Source: CAZOLI01 sp964580675
GTDB lineage: Bacteria > Planctomycetota > MHYJ01 > CAYXQY01
Assembly (NCBI GenBank): GCA_964580675.1
Contig: CAZOLI010000013.1
Location: 19,277-83,276, forward strand
DNA: 64,000 bases
Reading direction: 5' to 3'
Part shown: positions 36,108-44,554 of the stretch, piece after piece
Layout: each line of letters starts with the position of its first letter
Numbering within the stretch: position 1 is the stretch's first letter
Made by a program: the position numbers and the translations under genes
The notes under the pieces: generated by a model
What the model was told of the DNA's origin: nothing
The model's database searches: none
What the model saw: the letters and a program-made list of their open reading frames with translations, nothing else

Positions 36108-36263
36108 TGAAATTTATAATTCGGTTGCTGGTGCCAAATTCACCCTTCAGCACATCAAACAAACACGGTTATCGTTCGTATTTTACGGGTTGAGCCCCCT
36201 AATTTGAATGCTGAAGAAGGAATCTTGAGTGAGAACAATCCCACATTCCATCGGAGGGGAATC

Positions 36264-36688
36264 ATGCACCGAGTTTTCCCCTTCACCTCCTTTCTTCTCG
36301 GCGTTTTCCTTCTGGTTCCCCTCCTATCACCATCGGCGATCACTCAGGAGGAAGAGAATCAGAAACGATGGAATCGGCTCCAGAATGTCAAGAAAAGCCT
36401 GAGCAATTATTCCCTGAAAAAACTACTTTCGCCGGACCCGAACCTGGCCAGGCCGGGTTACAGCATTGGTTGGTCCTTCGTCCACGCTATGGCGGACGCG
36501 GAAAAGGGGAAGTACTCCGACAACCTGAAGGAATTCATCCGATGTTTCAGACCCACGAAGCCGACGAGAAAGATATGGTGGAACTGTTCAACGAAGTGTT
36601 TGAGAAATCCACCATGTCGGAAGTGGAAAGCACATGGAAGGAATACACCAAAAACCTCTCTTCAGGGGATGCGCATCCAACTCATTAA
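36264..36688 (+). pseudogene. Frameshifted secreted protein resembling DUF1570 C-terminus
   Basis: From ATG 36264 (GGAGGGGA just upstream) the first frame encodes a signal peptide, then GYSIGWSFVHAMADAEKGKYSDNLKEFI. It loses coding sense near 36541. The next frame from there continues with MFQTHEADEKDMVELFNEVF and EVESTWKEYTKNL, ending at 36688. One missing base at about 36540-36541 would restore a protein of about 141 residues. The joined pattern (GWSFVH, KGKY, VFEKS, W-Y--NL) looks like the C-terminal part of DUF1570 proteins of planctomycetes. It could be a decaying gene or a sequencing error. Confidence 0.6.
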
Positions 36689-36709
36689 GAGGGCCCGACC
36701 GTTCCGCCG

Positions 36710-37990
36710 TCAGGTTTTTTGAAGAACCCCTCGTTTTTCCTCGACGAATCGATCTCCCCGTTCCTCCCGGATCAACTGCCAGACTTCGTCTTCCTCCAGG
36801 AGACGGTCCGCATTTTTCCCCGCTTCAAACAGCGCACTGACGAGGTCGTCGTCGGGTTCGATGTCACGGCTTTCCAGCCAGTATCGAACGTTTGACTTTC
36901 CGCTCATCGGACCGATTCGTATTTTCTGTTCCCGGCCGAGTTCATTCGCCGGCACCCCGGAATACACCCGATCGGCCAGCCAGTCATCCTCCTTTTCAAT
37001 GGCCTTAATCACCGCCGCCGCGTGAACCCCCGTGGCCGTCTCAAAGGCGTCCTTTCCGATCATGGGATACCAGTCAGGAATTTTGCGCCCGACTGCTTCG
37101 GCAACAAGGTCACAGTATTCCGGAAGTTCCGACAGGTCCTGATCAATCCACCCAAGTAGTTTCAGGTTCACCAGGAGTTGATCCATCGGGGTGTTTCCAA
37201 TTCGCTCGCCGATGCCAAGAGCACAGGCATGAACCTGGTCCGCCCCGGCTTCGAGGGCGGTGATGGTGTTCGCAACGGCGAGGCCACGATCGTTGTGGCC
37301 GTGAAAATCCACGTACACGTCCTCGCCGGATGGCTCGACGATCTCTTCCCGCGCAAACCTGATCAGATTGTGAACCCCTTCCGGTATGACGTGACCAACC
37401 GTATCACAAAGCGTTATTCGGCGAGCACCGGCTTCAATGGCGGTTTTGTATAATTTTTTCAGGTCCTCCGGCTGTGCTCTCGTGGTGTCTTCGGTTACGT
37501 ACATAACCGGAAGGTCCGCCTTCACACACATCCGTACCGCATCTTCCGTATGCTCCAGCAACCGGTCAAATTCCCAGTCCTCCGCGTACTGCCGGATGGG
37601 ACTTGAACCAATGAAGGCCGCCACCTCGATGGGAATTCCCACGTCCTCGGATATTTCAATGATCGGTTCAATATCCGCGGCAAGAGTTCGGGCGGCACAG
37701 TAGGGCCGGATGTCCATGTTCTCCTCTTTTATTTCACGGGCCAGTGCCCGCACTTCCTCCTGCACGTGTTCCCCGGCTCCCGGGAGGCCGATATCCGCAG
37801 TATGAATCCCCAGATCCTCCATAAAATGGAGAATCTGCTTCTTTTCCTCAATGGACGGATTTTTTACGGATGGTGATTGCAGACCGTCCCGGAGGGTTTC
37901 GTCCGCGAACGTGAACTCCTGTTCGGGTTTATGGGGGGTTCGTTCCCCTTCCACGTTCCAGTCATAAATGAGATCCTCTCGCTTGACCAT
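36710..37990 (-). CDS. DRE-TIM metallolyase: isopropylmalate/homocitrate synthase family
   Basis: 426 residues. DETLRDGLQSP (about 30-40) is the DRE-TIM metal/enolate motif, and DFHGHNDRGLAVANT with HACALGIGERIGNTPMD carries the metal-binding histidines. The C-terminal LeuA regulatory domain is missing, so it is not a standard feedback-regulated LeuA. It condenses an acyl-CoA with a 2-oxo acid; homocitrate, citramalate, isopropylmalate or Re-citrate synthase are all possible. There is no leu or lys gene alongside to decide. A GAPDH gene lies 63 bases upstream on the same strand. Confidence 0.88.
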   Translation of the reverse strand: MVKREDLIYDWNVEGERTPHKPEQEFTFADETLRDGLQSPSVKNPSIEEKKQILHFMEDLGIHTADIGLPGAGEHVQEEVRALAREIKEENMDIRPYCAARTLAADIEPIIEISEDVGIPIEVAAFIGSSPIRQYAEDWEFDRLLEHTEDAVRMCVKADLPVMYVTEDTTRAQPEDLKKLYKTAIEAGARRITLCDTVGHVIPEGVHNLIRFAREEIVEPSGEDVYVDFHGHNDRGLAVANTITALEAGADQVHACALGIGERIGNTPMDQLLVNLKLLGWIDQDLSELPEYCDLVAEAVGRKIPDWYPMIGKDAFETATGVHAAAVIKAIEKEDDWLADRVYSGVPANELGREQKIRIGPMSGKSNVRYWLESRDIEPDDDLVSALFEAGKNADRLLEEDEVWQLIREERGDRFVEEKRGVLQKT

Positions 37991-38053
37991 GTTTCGAGGG
38001 TGTCGGAATTCGAGGCGGAATCAGTTTGCGATCAGGTCCTGAACGATCTATGT

Positions 38054-39055
38054 TCAGGCATACTTCTTCCAGGTCAGAGCCATCAGGTCCACGACACGAT
38101 TGGAATACCCCCACTCATTATCGTACCAGGCAAGAAGTTTGAAGAATTGATCACTTACTTTCTGCGTCGAGGTGGCGTCGAAGATGCTGGATTCCGACCG
38201 TCCAACGATGTCACTCGAGACAAGGGGTTCCTCGGTGTACCCAACGAGTCCTTTTAACTCCTCCTTCGACGCTTCCCGGTACGCTTCATTGATTTCGTCC
38301 ACCGACGCCGGTTGTTCGAGACGGACGATGAGGTCCGTAATCGAACCATTTGGAACCGGAACCCGCATGGCCATTCCATCGAGTTTGCCATCAAGCTCGG
38401 GGATTACCTCCCCAATTGCTTTGGCCGCCCCCGTCGTGGTGGGAATAATGTTTTCGGCGGCAGCCCGGGCCCGTCTCGATTTTTTGTGAATCTGGTCGAG
38501 GAGATTCTGGCTGTTCGTGTAAGCATGAACGGTGGTCATTAATCCTTCCTCGATGCCAAAAGCATCGTGCACCACTTTGGCCATGGTGGCCAGACAGTTG
38601 GTGGTACAGGATGCGTTAGAGATGATCTCGTCCTCGCTGTTTAACTCCTCCTCATTTACGCCCAGGACAATCATCGCGTCAATTTCGTCCTTTGGAGGAA
38701 CCGTAAGCATAACTTTTTCCGCACCGGCCCTCAGATGTTTCTCCAGGTCCTCCCGATGACGGAACACACCCGTTGACTCCACGGCAAAACCAACTTCCAT
38801 TTCCTTCCACGGCAATTCCTCCGGATCCTTCTTGTTCGTGATCCGAACCTTCCGTCCGTTTACGAGAATGCCATCCTCACGAACATTTACCTGACCTTCA
38901 AATTCACCAAAAACCGTGTCTCGTTTCAGAAGATTCGCCAGGGTCTCCGGATCGGAAAGATCATTAATAGCGACAACGTCCATGTTCGGACGTCGCTCAA
39001 TGATTTTAAATACATTTCGGCCGATACGCCCGAATCCATTTATAGCTACGCGCAT
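38054..39055 (-). CDS. gap: Glyceraldehyde-3-phosphate dehydrogenase, type I
   Basis: 333 residues, full length. RVAINGFGRIGRNVFKII at the N-terminus binds NAD, the catalytic Cys is in SNASCTTNCLAT and the phosphate site is AAENIIPTTTGAAKA. The NAD-preferring Asp is present in VAINDLSDP. It oxidises glyceraldehyde 3-phosphate in glycolysis. It is probably the first gene of a transcript with the DRE-TIM enzyme. The 290 bases upstream to 39345 hold no convincing gene; only weak promoter-like boxes were seen. Confidence 0.97.
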   Translation of the reverse strand: MRVAINGFGRIGRNVFKIIERRPNMDVVAINDLSDPETLANLLKRDTVFGEFEGQVNVREDGILVNGRKVRITNKKDPEELPWKEMEVGFAVESTGVFRHREDLEKHLRAGAEKVMLTVPPKDEIDAMIVLGVNEEELNSEDEIISNASCTTNCLATMAKVVHDAFGIEEGLMTTVHAYTNSQNLLDQIHKKSRRARAAAENIIPTTTGAAKAIGEVIPELDGKLDGMAMRVPVPNGSITDLIVRLEQPASVDEINEAYREASKEELKGLVGYTEEPLVSSDIVGRSESSIFDATSTQKVSDQFFKLLAWYDNEWGYSNRVVDLMALTWKKYA

Positions 39056-39345
39056 GATTCGTCTGACCTCACAAAAAAGAATTCACAGGCAATTGCGGAT
39101 GTGAGCACAGACCGCGTTCCGGCATCTGGTCTGACCGTTGTCATGAAGACATACAATGAGAACAGTATATTTTACATATTACCGGTGTTTTATCAAGACA
39201 AATCTTCCTTGCATGACTTCCGAATAGGTGGGATAATAACAGGTCATACCGTGCTTCTTTATACTACCCGGGACGGGAGGCCAAATTCTTCAGGAGGTTT
39301 GCTGGGGATCCCCGGGAACTTGGTTCTTTTCGAAACAGACCATTC

Positions 39346-40632
39346 TTGGAAGACGAAACGGAAGACGGCAATACGAAAATTACACCGGTTCACTCCCCGG
39401 AGGTGGAACTGGAAGCCCCTCCATCAAAAGCATTTACCCTGAGGGGCCTCTTTCTGGCCGCCCTCGCGGATGGCTCCTCCGTCCTCCGAAACGGCCTTCA
39501 CGCGGATGACCAGAAACACGCAGCCCGGGCCCTCTCCACTTTTGGTCCGGACCTGCAATACGACGACGGGGATTATGTCATTATGGGAACTGGAGGGAAA
39601 CTAACAGCACCGGACGAAATCGTGTACACGGGAGATTCAGGAGTGACAACTCGATTCCTGATTCCCGTTGCCGCACTTGCGAAAGGACGGACGAAAATTG
39701 ATGGAAGCAAACAGATACGGTCTCGTCCGATCGGGGATCTCGTCGACGCCATGCGGGAGGCGGGTGTGAAAATTGAAACCGAGAATGGGGGATTCCCCGT
39801 CACCGTTACCGGCAAATCCTTTGCCTCGGACAGAACCTCCATCGCCGGTTCACGCAGCTCTCAATTTCTGAGCGGACTGCTTATCGCCGCACCGTACATC
39901 GGACCCCGATTTCGCATTGACCTCAAGGACGAACTCCGCTCCCGACCGTACATCGACATCACCATTGATTGCATGAATCGATTCGGTGTGGATGTAGAGC
40001 GGTCCGGTTATCATTATTTTGAGGTTCCTCCGGACCAGAGGTACCGACCGATCGAATACCGCGTGGAAGGAGATTACACGTCGGCATCCTACTTTTTTGC
40101 GGCGGCCGCCGTCACGGAAGGAGATGTACGGATCACAAATTTGAACCCCGACTCCACACAGGGAGACCGGGCTATTCTTTCCTACCTGGAGCAGATGGGT
40201 TGTCGAATATCCAGGGGACCCAATTTCGTGGATCTTGAGGGCCCCGAAGAACTCCGTCCGATTCAGGTGGATATGTCAAACCATCCGGATCTGGTGCCCA
40301 CCGTTGCCGCCGTTGCTGCGTTCGCACGGGGCGAAACCATTATCAGCAACGTTGATCACCTCCGTTACAAGGAAAGCAACCGCATCAAATCCATTTCGGT
40401 GAACCTGAACAGTTGTGGAATCAACGCGGAACCGACGGAGAACGGACTTCGAATCAACGGAGGGAATCCGGAAGGAGGCACCATCGATCCCGCCGATGAT
40501 CACCGAATTGCCATGGCCTTTTCCATACTGGGCCTTGGGGGCGAGGAAGTGATTGTGAAAAATGCCAGCGTTGTAAACAAAAGCTTCCCCGGTTTTTTCG
40601 ATCTCCTCAAAAAGTTTCAGGAACACGAATAA
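39346..40632 (+). CDS. aroA: 3-phosphoshikimate 1-carboxyvinyltransferase (divergent EPSP synthase)
   Basis: 428 residues; the only start that gives a full N-terminus is TTG 39346, without a clear ribosome site. It transfers enolpyruvate from PEP to shikimate 3-phosphate. Retained residues (E. coli numbering) include Lys22 (PPSKAF), Arg100, Ser169/Ser170 (SSQFLSGLL), Asp313 (NHPDLVPT), Glu341 (KESNR), Arg386 (DDHRIAM) and Lys411. Differences include Ala for Ser23 and GDSGVTTRF for GNAGTAMRP, so Val and Phe replace Thr97 and Pro101, the two sites altered in the glyphosate-tolerant TIPS enzyme. It stands alone. Confidence 0.92.
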   Translation: MEDETEDGNTKITPVHSPEVELEAPPSKAFTLRGLFLAALADGSSVLRNGLHADDQKHAARALSTFGPDLQYDDGDYVIMGTGGKLTAPDEIVYTGDSGVTTRFLIPVAALAKGRTKIDGSKQIRSRPIGDLVDAMREAGVKIETENGGFPVTVTGKSFASDRTSIAGSRSSQFLSGLLIAAPYIGPRFRIDLKDELRSRPYIDITIDCMNRFGVDVERSGYHYFEVPPDQRYRPIEYRVEGDYTSASYFFAAAAVTEGDVRITNLNPDSTQGDRAILSYLEQMGCRISRGPNFVDLEGPEELRPIQVDMSNHPDLVPTVAAVAAFARGETIISNVDHLRYKESNRIKSISVNLNSCGINAEPTENGLRINGGNPEGGTIDPADDHRIAMAFSILGLGGEEVIVKNASVVNKSFPGFFDLLKKFQEHE

Positions 40633-40664
40633 GGATCCCCCTATTCAGCCACGGCGGCGGGCCG

Positions 40665-41279
40665 TCAGGACTCGTCCTGATGAGTAAGGTGCCTTCTCGT
40701 ATGGGGTCGCTCAAAAAGAACGTAAAACACCCAGATACAAATCCAGTCAAACACGGCCAGAATAAGTCCTTCCACCGATAGAAACAGGAGTGCTATTCCC
40801 AGAAGCGGGAGGTATCCCGCGCCGTACATCGGGTTTTCCAGGTACCGGTACACCCCTTCCTCCTCGTAATTTGTCTCCTCCGGCGGACAGAAAAAATTAT
40901 ACCAGTACCATCCTTTCTCACCGATAACCCGATAGGCATCCCACTTCACGAACCCCCCAAAAACAATCAGGACGATCCCCAACAGTATGAGGTAAAAGTT
41001 CGATATGGATGCCGGCAGGAATGACGATTGAAACAATACGGATCGAAGAGAAGATTGCGACATCAACAATCCCGAACTTGCCAGAACGGCGGCAAAGAAC
41101 GTCTGTGAATCAAGCTGCAGAATAAGGGAGGCCCGGTCCTTAAAGGAAGTCCATTCATCGAACTGGGCCCGGGTTTTTTCTCGACCGGTCTGGCGACGGA
41201 GAACCCCACCGATGTAAAACACGTAAAGAAGGCGAAAGAGGACGTGAGCGGTTATGAAACCATATAAAAGCTGTTTCAC
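40665..41279 (-). CDS. PEMT/ICMT-type membrane methyltransferase
   Basis: 204 residues with about five hydrophobic segments. The C-terminal half carries the family motif YRYLENPMYGAGYLPLLG followed by a further helix and ERPHTRRH, as in phospholipid N-methyltransferases and isoprenylcysteine carboxyl methyltransferases, which bind S-adenosylmethionine within the membrane. The substrate cannot be told. It follows panD by 21 bases on the same strand. A 7-base inverted repeat (40665-40680) overlaps its stop, opposite the aroA end. Confidence 0.8.
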   Translation of the reverse strand: MKQLLYGFITAHVLFRLLYVFYIGGVLRRQTGREKTRAQFDEWTSFKDRASLILQLDSQTFFAAVLASSGLLMSQSSLRSVLFQSSFLPASISNFYLILLGIVLIVFGGFVKWDAYRVIGEKGWYWYNFFCPPEETNYEEEGVYRYLENPMYGAGYLPLLGIALLFLSVEGLILAVFDWICIWVFYVLFERPHTRRHLTHQDES

Positions 41280-41300
41280 AGCATCAGTCGGAGGAGATTC

Positions 41301-41444
41301 TCAGGCGGAGCGAACGATTTCGTTGTCATCGTTCAGAATGTATATGGACGGTTCAAACCCCTCTGCTTCCGAGGGAGTCATGGAGGCAAAACTGAGCACG
41401 ATCAGTTCATCACCGGGTTTGCCGAGGCGAGCCGTCCCGCCATT
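41301..41444 (-). CDS. panD: Aspartate 1-decarboxylase, C-terminal part (rest in gap)
   Basis: Only the last 47 residues are readable: NGGTARLGKPGDELIVLSFASM, then YILNDDNEIVRSA before the stop. This matches the end of PanD, which makes beta-alanine for pantothenate (in E. coli NGAAAH, GDIVIIASF and GDNEMKRTA). The Gly-Ser cleavage site and pyruvoyl group lie in the missing N-terminal part, hidden by the N run. The 67 bases between the gap and the lexA stop contain no PanD-like sequence, so the panD start is inside the gap. Confidence 0.85.
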   Translation of the reverse strand, partial: NGGTARLGKPGDELIVLSFASMTPSEAEGFEPSIYILNDDNEIVRSA

Positions 41445-41544
41445 NNNNNNNNNNNNNNNNNNNNNNNNNNNNNNNNNNNNNNNNNNNNNNNNNNNNNNNN
41501 NNNNNNNNNNNNNNNNNNNNNNNNNNNNNNNNNNNNNNNNNNNN
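41445..41544. other. Assembly gap (100 N)
   Basis: A run of exactly 100 N that removes the N-terminal part of panD. The true length must be at least about 210 bases if panD is complete, since about 70 codons plus the start are missing. Confidence 0.99.
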
Positions 41545-41611
41545 CAACGGGAAGGTAGTGTACCGATCTTCACGGGCAATTCAAACAGTTTTCCTGAATG
41601 AACAACCAACC

Positions 41612-42280
41612 CTATCCGTAATTTCGCACCAGGCCAAGAACAATTCCCTGTATCTCCACATTTCCCTCTTCCGTCCGGATCGGTTCGTGTTCTGGATTGG
41701 AGGGTTCAAGAATTATTTCACCATTTTCACGGTAATACCGTTTCAGGGTGGCTTCCCCATGCTCCAGAAGGGCAACAACCATCTGCCCTTCACGGGGCTC
41801 TTTCTCCTTCTTGACGAGAACGAAATCCCCCTCCTGAATGTTGTCACCAACCATGGAATTCCCTTTCACCCGGAGCAAATAACAATCACTGTCCTTACCA
41901 ACCAGCTGAGAAAGAGAGAGTTCCTCGGGGTGTTCAATGGCCTCAATGGGTTTCCCGGCCGCTATATAACCCAGCATGGGAAACGCCTCCCCACTCCCGG
42001 CTCCGGAGGTATTTTCTCCAGAAGCCGGTACTTCGTTCCGTTCCTCCCCACCTCCACTTCCCGAATGTGTCGGGGTTTTCAACACCTTTATGCCCCTTGA
42101 TACATTTGATTCTCGCTCGATATATCCCTTCTCCTCCAGTTCATTCAAATGCTGTAGAACCGTAACACGGCTTATGTCAAATTCCTCCCCTGTTTCACGG
42201 AGCGTCGGGGCATAGCGGTGTTCATCGATGAACGCCACAACAAAATCAAGAATTTCCAGCTGTTTGGGTGTCAATGACAT
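41612..42280 (-). CDS. lexA: LexA repressor
   Basis: 222 residues. The winged helix (1-65) includes LTPKQLEILDFV, APTLRETGEEFDISRVTV and KGYIERE. A Gly/Ser/Glu-rich linker (70-98) leads to the self-cleaving S24 domain: cleavage bond Ala108-Gly109 in YIAAGKP, Ser142 in GNSMVGD and Lys180 in EATLKRYY. It represses SOS genes until RecA triggers cleavage. About 80 bases upstream of the start lies a symmetric AT-rich site (42356-42371) that could be its own operator. It is followed by panD. Confidence 0.95.
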   Translation of the reverse strand: MSLTPKQLEILDFVVAFIDEHRYAPTLRETGEEFDISRVTVLQHLNELEEKGYIERESNVSRGIKVLKTPTHSGSGGGEERNEVPASGENTSGAGSGEAFPMLGYIAAGKPIEAIEHPEELSLSQLVGKDSDCYLLRVKGNSMVGDNIQEGDFVLVKKEKEPREGQMVVALLEHGEATLKRYYRENGEIILEPSNPEHEPIRTEEGNVEIQGIVLGLVRNYG

Positions 42281-42355
42281 CTGTGTGTATCTTAAGGGGA
42301 AAAAACATAATACAAACGGTTTTTCAAAAGAATCTTTCCTGGCCGAAGATATATG

Positions 42356-42371
42356 TTAGTAATATATTAGT
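42356..42371 (-). promoter_or_regulatory. Possible operator upstream of lexA
   Basis: TTAGT is repeated directly at 42356-42360 and 42367-42371, and the central TAATATATTA (42360-42369) is a perfect palindrome. Its place in the 138-base gap before lexA suits autoregulation. It does not match the E. coli or Bacillus SOS boxes. Confidence 0.3.
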
Positions 42372-42418
42372 GTCCTTTCAACGGGGCATCAACCCCTTCG
42401 TCACCGGATCGAAATCAT

Positions 42419-43204
42419 TTAACACAGCCCAATGGCTCCTATATATTGATACGTTATCTCCGGGGTATCTCCCAATTGATCACGCACTCTCTCACAGAAC
42501 TCCGTTTTGATGTTCCGCCGCTTGTCCGGATCTAGATCCGAAAGACCGGCCCCAATTGATTTCTTCATTAACTCAAACACTTCCTCCGGGGAGGAAAACG
42601 ATACGGACACCGATCCGTCCCAGGCCCGCTCCTGGCGAAATCCGTTTTTCCGAAGTAGAGATCGAAATGATCCGGCATCCGAGAGGAACCCCCTGTTTTC
42701 CAGATCGGTCGTTCGACCGGTCACCTTCCTTATGGAGTCACACATGAGGTCAATGGGTTGTTCGGGCGTGCCGTCCTTCATGGACACAAAGGCCGATTTG
42801 CCGTTTTCGCTCAGCACGTTTCGGAGGACGGGCAGCAATTCATCTCCCGGAACCGTACCGATCATCCAGGCGGATACGGTAACGTCGAATGTGCCGTTCG
42901 GAAAGGAATCCAGCCGCTCCAGACAGTTGCTGCGAAAACAGGTAACGGTTTGTCCTTCCTGCTCCGGACCATCCGACACTTCAAGGGATTTCCGGGTCTC
43001 GTCATCCATACCGGGATCACACAGAAACATCTTTCGAAACCCTTTTTCATCACGCCGGAGGGATCGTCCGAATCGTTCAAGGGCCGTGCCCATTACCCAG
43101 ATAAGTTCATCCCCCTCTCGATCCAGTCGATCAAGAAGATCAAGGGGCGGCTCTTTTAACGCCTCCTGAAATCGATCCTGAAGTGTTTTGGGTTCATTCC
43201 CCAT
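42419..43204 (-). CDS. Class I SAM-dependent methyltransferase-like protein
   Basis: 261 residues. The C-terminal two thirds follow the methyltransferase fold: a strand/turn around LIWVMGTALERFG in the motif I position (weak, no GxGxG), FDVTVSAWMIGTVPGDELLPVLRNVLSENG as the motif IV/V region, and a FRSLLRKNGF helix. The glycine-rich SAM loop is degenerate, so the assignment rests on the later motifs. It lies 21 bases behind the beta-propeller lipoprotein gene and probably shares its transcript. The substrate is unknown. Confidence 0.6.
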   Translation of the reverse strand: MGNEPKTLQDRFQEALKEPPLDLLDRLDREGDELIWVMGTALERFGRSLRRDEKGFRKMFLCDPGMDDETRKSLEVSDGPEQEGQTVTCFRSNCLERLDSFPNGTFDVTVSAWMIGTVPGDELLPVLRNVLSENGKSAFVSMKDGTPEQPIDLMCDSIRKVTGRTTDLENRGFLSDAGSFRSLLRKNGFRQERAWDGSVSVSFSSPEEVFELMKKSIGAGLSDLDPDKRRNIKTEFCERVRDQLGDTPEITYQYIGAIGLC

Positions 43205-43225
43205 GATTCTTTCCCGTAAATTTTG

Positions 43226-44554
43226 TTAATTGCTCCGGTGGAACAAAAACGTTTGATCCGCTGTTCCGACAAGGAACCAGCTGGAACCGGCCGAACACTC
43301 CACGACGGGTGAAGCAACCGCCGCCTCAAGCACAATCTCCTCCCGATTCACGTTTATTACGTGAACGATGTATCCACGACTGTTGTCCCCACGAGAATTG
43401 GTCGTCTGTGTTATGAACAGCAAGTCCCCATTGAGGTGAAACTTCCGGTTCGACAGGGACGAACCGCTCAGGGGAATGGTCCCCCGAACCGAACCGGTTT
43501 CCGGAGACCGTTTCACGATGCCGGCTCCGGATTCTTCAATTGCCCCGGATGGCCTTCCTGAACCCTTTGAATTTCCTTCGCTCTCACCGTATGCCGAATA
43601 ATAAAGCACCCCCTCTTCAACGGTCAGGAAGTGACCGGACGCATCCTGTAGTTTAAACGAATTCGCGTACTCCCCCCCGGGAATCCGAACGGTGTCAAAG
43701 AATTCGTTTCGCCAGCTGTTTACGTAAAATTTCTTCTCCGTTCCCCCGGCAATGTACCCAAGCTTATCGAACAGAAAATTACCCGATTGACTGTCGTAGA
43801 CCTCAATTCGATACCGGGGATTCGTCGTGGGTCGTCTTCGGAGAAGAACGGCACCTCTGAGAGGAAACAGGCGTGTGATGCGAGCGGTGTATTCCCGGTT
43901 CTGCTCTTGCTCTCGCAAAAACGTCTTTTTCGTGTGAACGGAGCCGTTTTCCGGACGAAGCGCAATCGCCCGGTCGTGATTATAGATCCAGAGAAACGTA
44001 GGTCCTGCGGTGAGCAATGCTTCCCTCGTTGGTAATGATTTTTCCCAATGCTCACGACCGGCGCGAAGATCAACGGCGGAGACCCTGCCCGAGGGCTCGT
44101 AAAAAAACAGTCGTTCTCCCCGCCGGATAACCTGTGTTTCAGCCGGTATCGTTCGGTTCCACAATTCCCTCGACGTTTTCAGATTAAGCATTCGAATTTG
44201 CCCATTCGAAGACAGGAGAAGACGGTCCGGTTCCACAATGAACGGGAGATCGCTGTCGAGAAACCAGCGTGGATTTGTGTCCGAACCTTCCTTCCTCGCC
44301 CCGTGAAGGCGATACCCCGACGCAAACGAAAAATCCGGATTCGACAATCCCCGGAACTGTTTCTGAAGAGAGACCCCCTCCTTCCGTTTCCTGATCTGGA
44401 TGGAGGAAGTTTCTGAATTCCCGTTCCTCGCGGGGGGATCCTGGCAGCCTGAAAACACCAATAACACCAAAGAAAGGCCCGCGGTCCCCCCAACAAAGAA
44501 CCTGTAACATGGCAAAACACAAGCCAGAATCAGATCCCCCATGGTTCGGTTCAT
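43226..44554 (-). CDS. PQQ-like beta-propeller lipoprotein
   Basis: 442 residues from ATG 44554, which overlaps the stop of the upstream CAP gene (ATGA) and has AGGAGG 9 bases before it. The longer frame upstream is only a shadow of that gene. The signal peptide ends in lipobox VFSGC. The mature protein has propeller-type repeats such as GQIRMLNLKTSRELWNRTI and GRVSAVDLRAGREHWEKSL, i.e. the PQQ-repeat pattern without evidence for PQQ binding. It may be an envelope scaffold or sensor. It is part of an operon CAP protein - propeller - methyltransferase. Confidence 0.78.
   Translation of the reverse strand: MNRTMGDLILACVLPCYRFFVGGTAGLSLVLLVFSGCQDPPARNGNSETSSIQIRKRKEGVSLQKQFRGLSNPDFSFASGYRLHGARKEGSDTNPRWFLDSDLPFIVEPDRLLLSSNGQIRMLNLKTSRELWNRTIPAETQVIRRGERLFFYEPSGRVSAVDLRAGREHWEKSLPTREALLTAGPTFLWIYNHDRAIALRPENGSVHTKKTFLREQEQNREYTARITRLFPLRGAVLLRRRPTTNPRYRIEVYDSQSGNFLFDKLGYIAGGTEKKFYVNSWRNEFFDTVRIPGGEYANSFKLQDASGHFLTVEEGVLYYSAYGESEGNSKGSGRPSGAIEESGAGIVKRSPETGSVRGTIPLSGSSLSNRKFHLNGDLLFITQTTNSRGDNSRGYIVHVINVNREEIVLEAAVASPVVECSAGSSWFLVGTADQTFLFHRSN

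Noticed and set aside
39164..39201. Promoter for gap on the minus strand
   Set aside because: Boxes TTGTCT/TATGTA and TATACT are present but none has both good elements and good spacing.
39101..39442. 113-residue frame between gap and aroA
   Set aside because: Low-complexity, no family, overlaps the aroA start in another frame.
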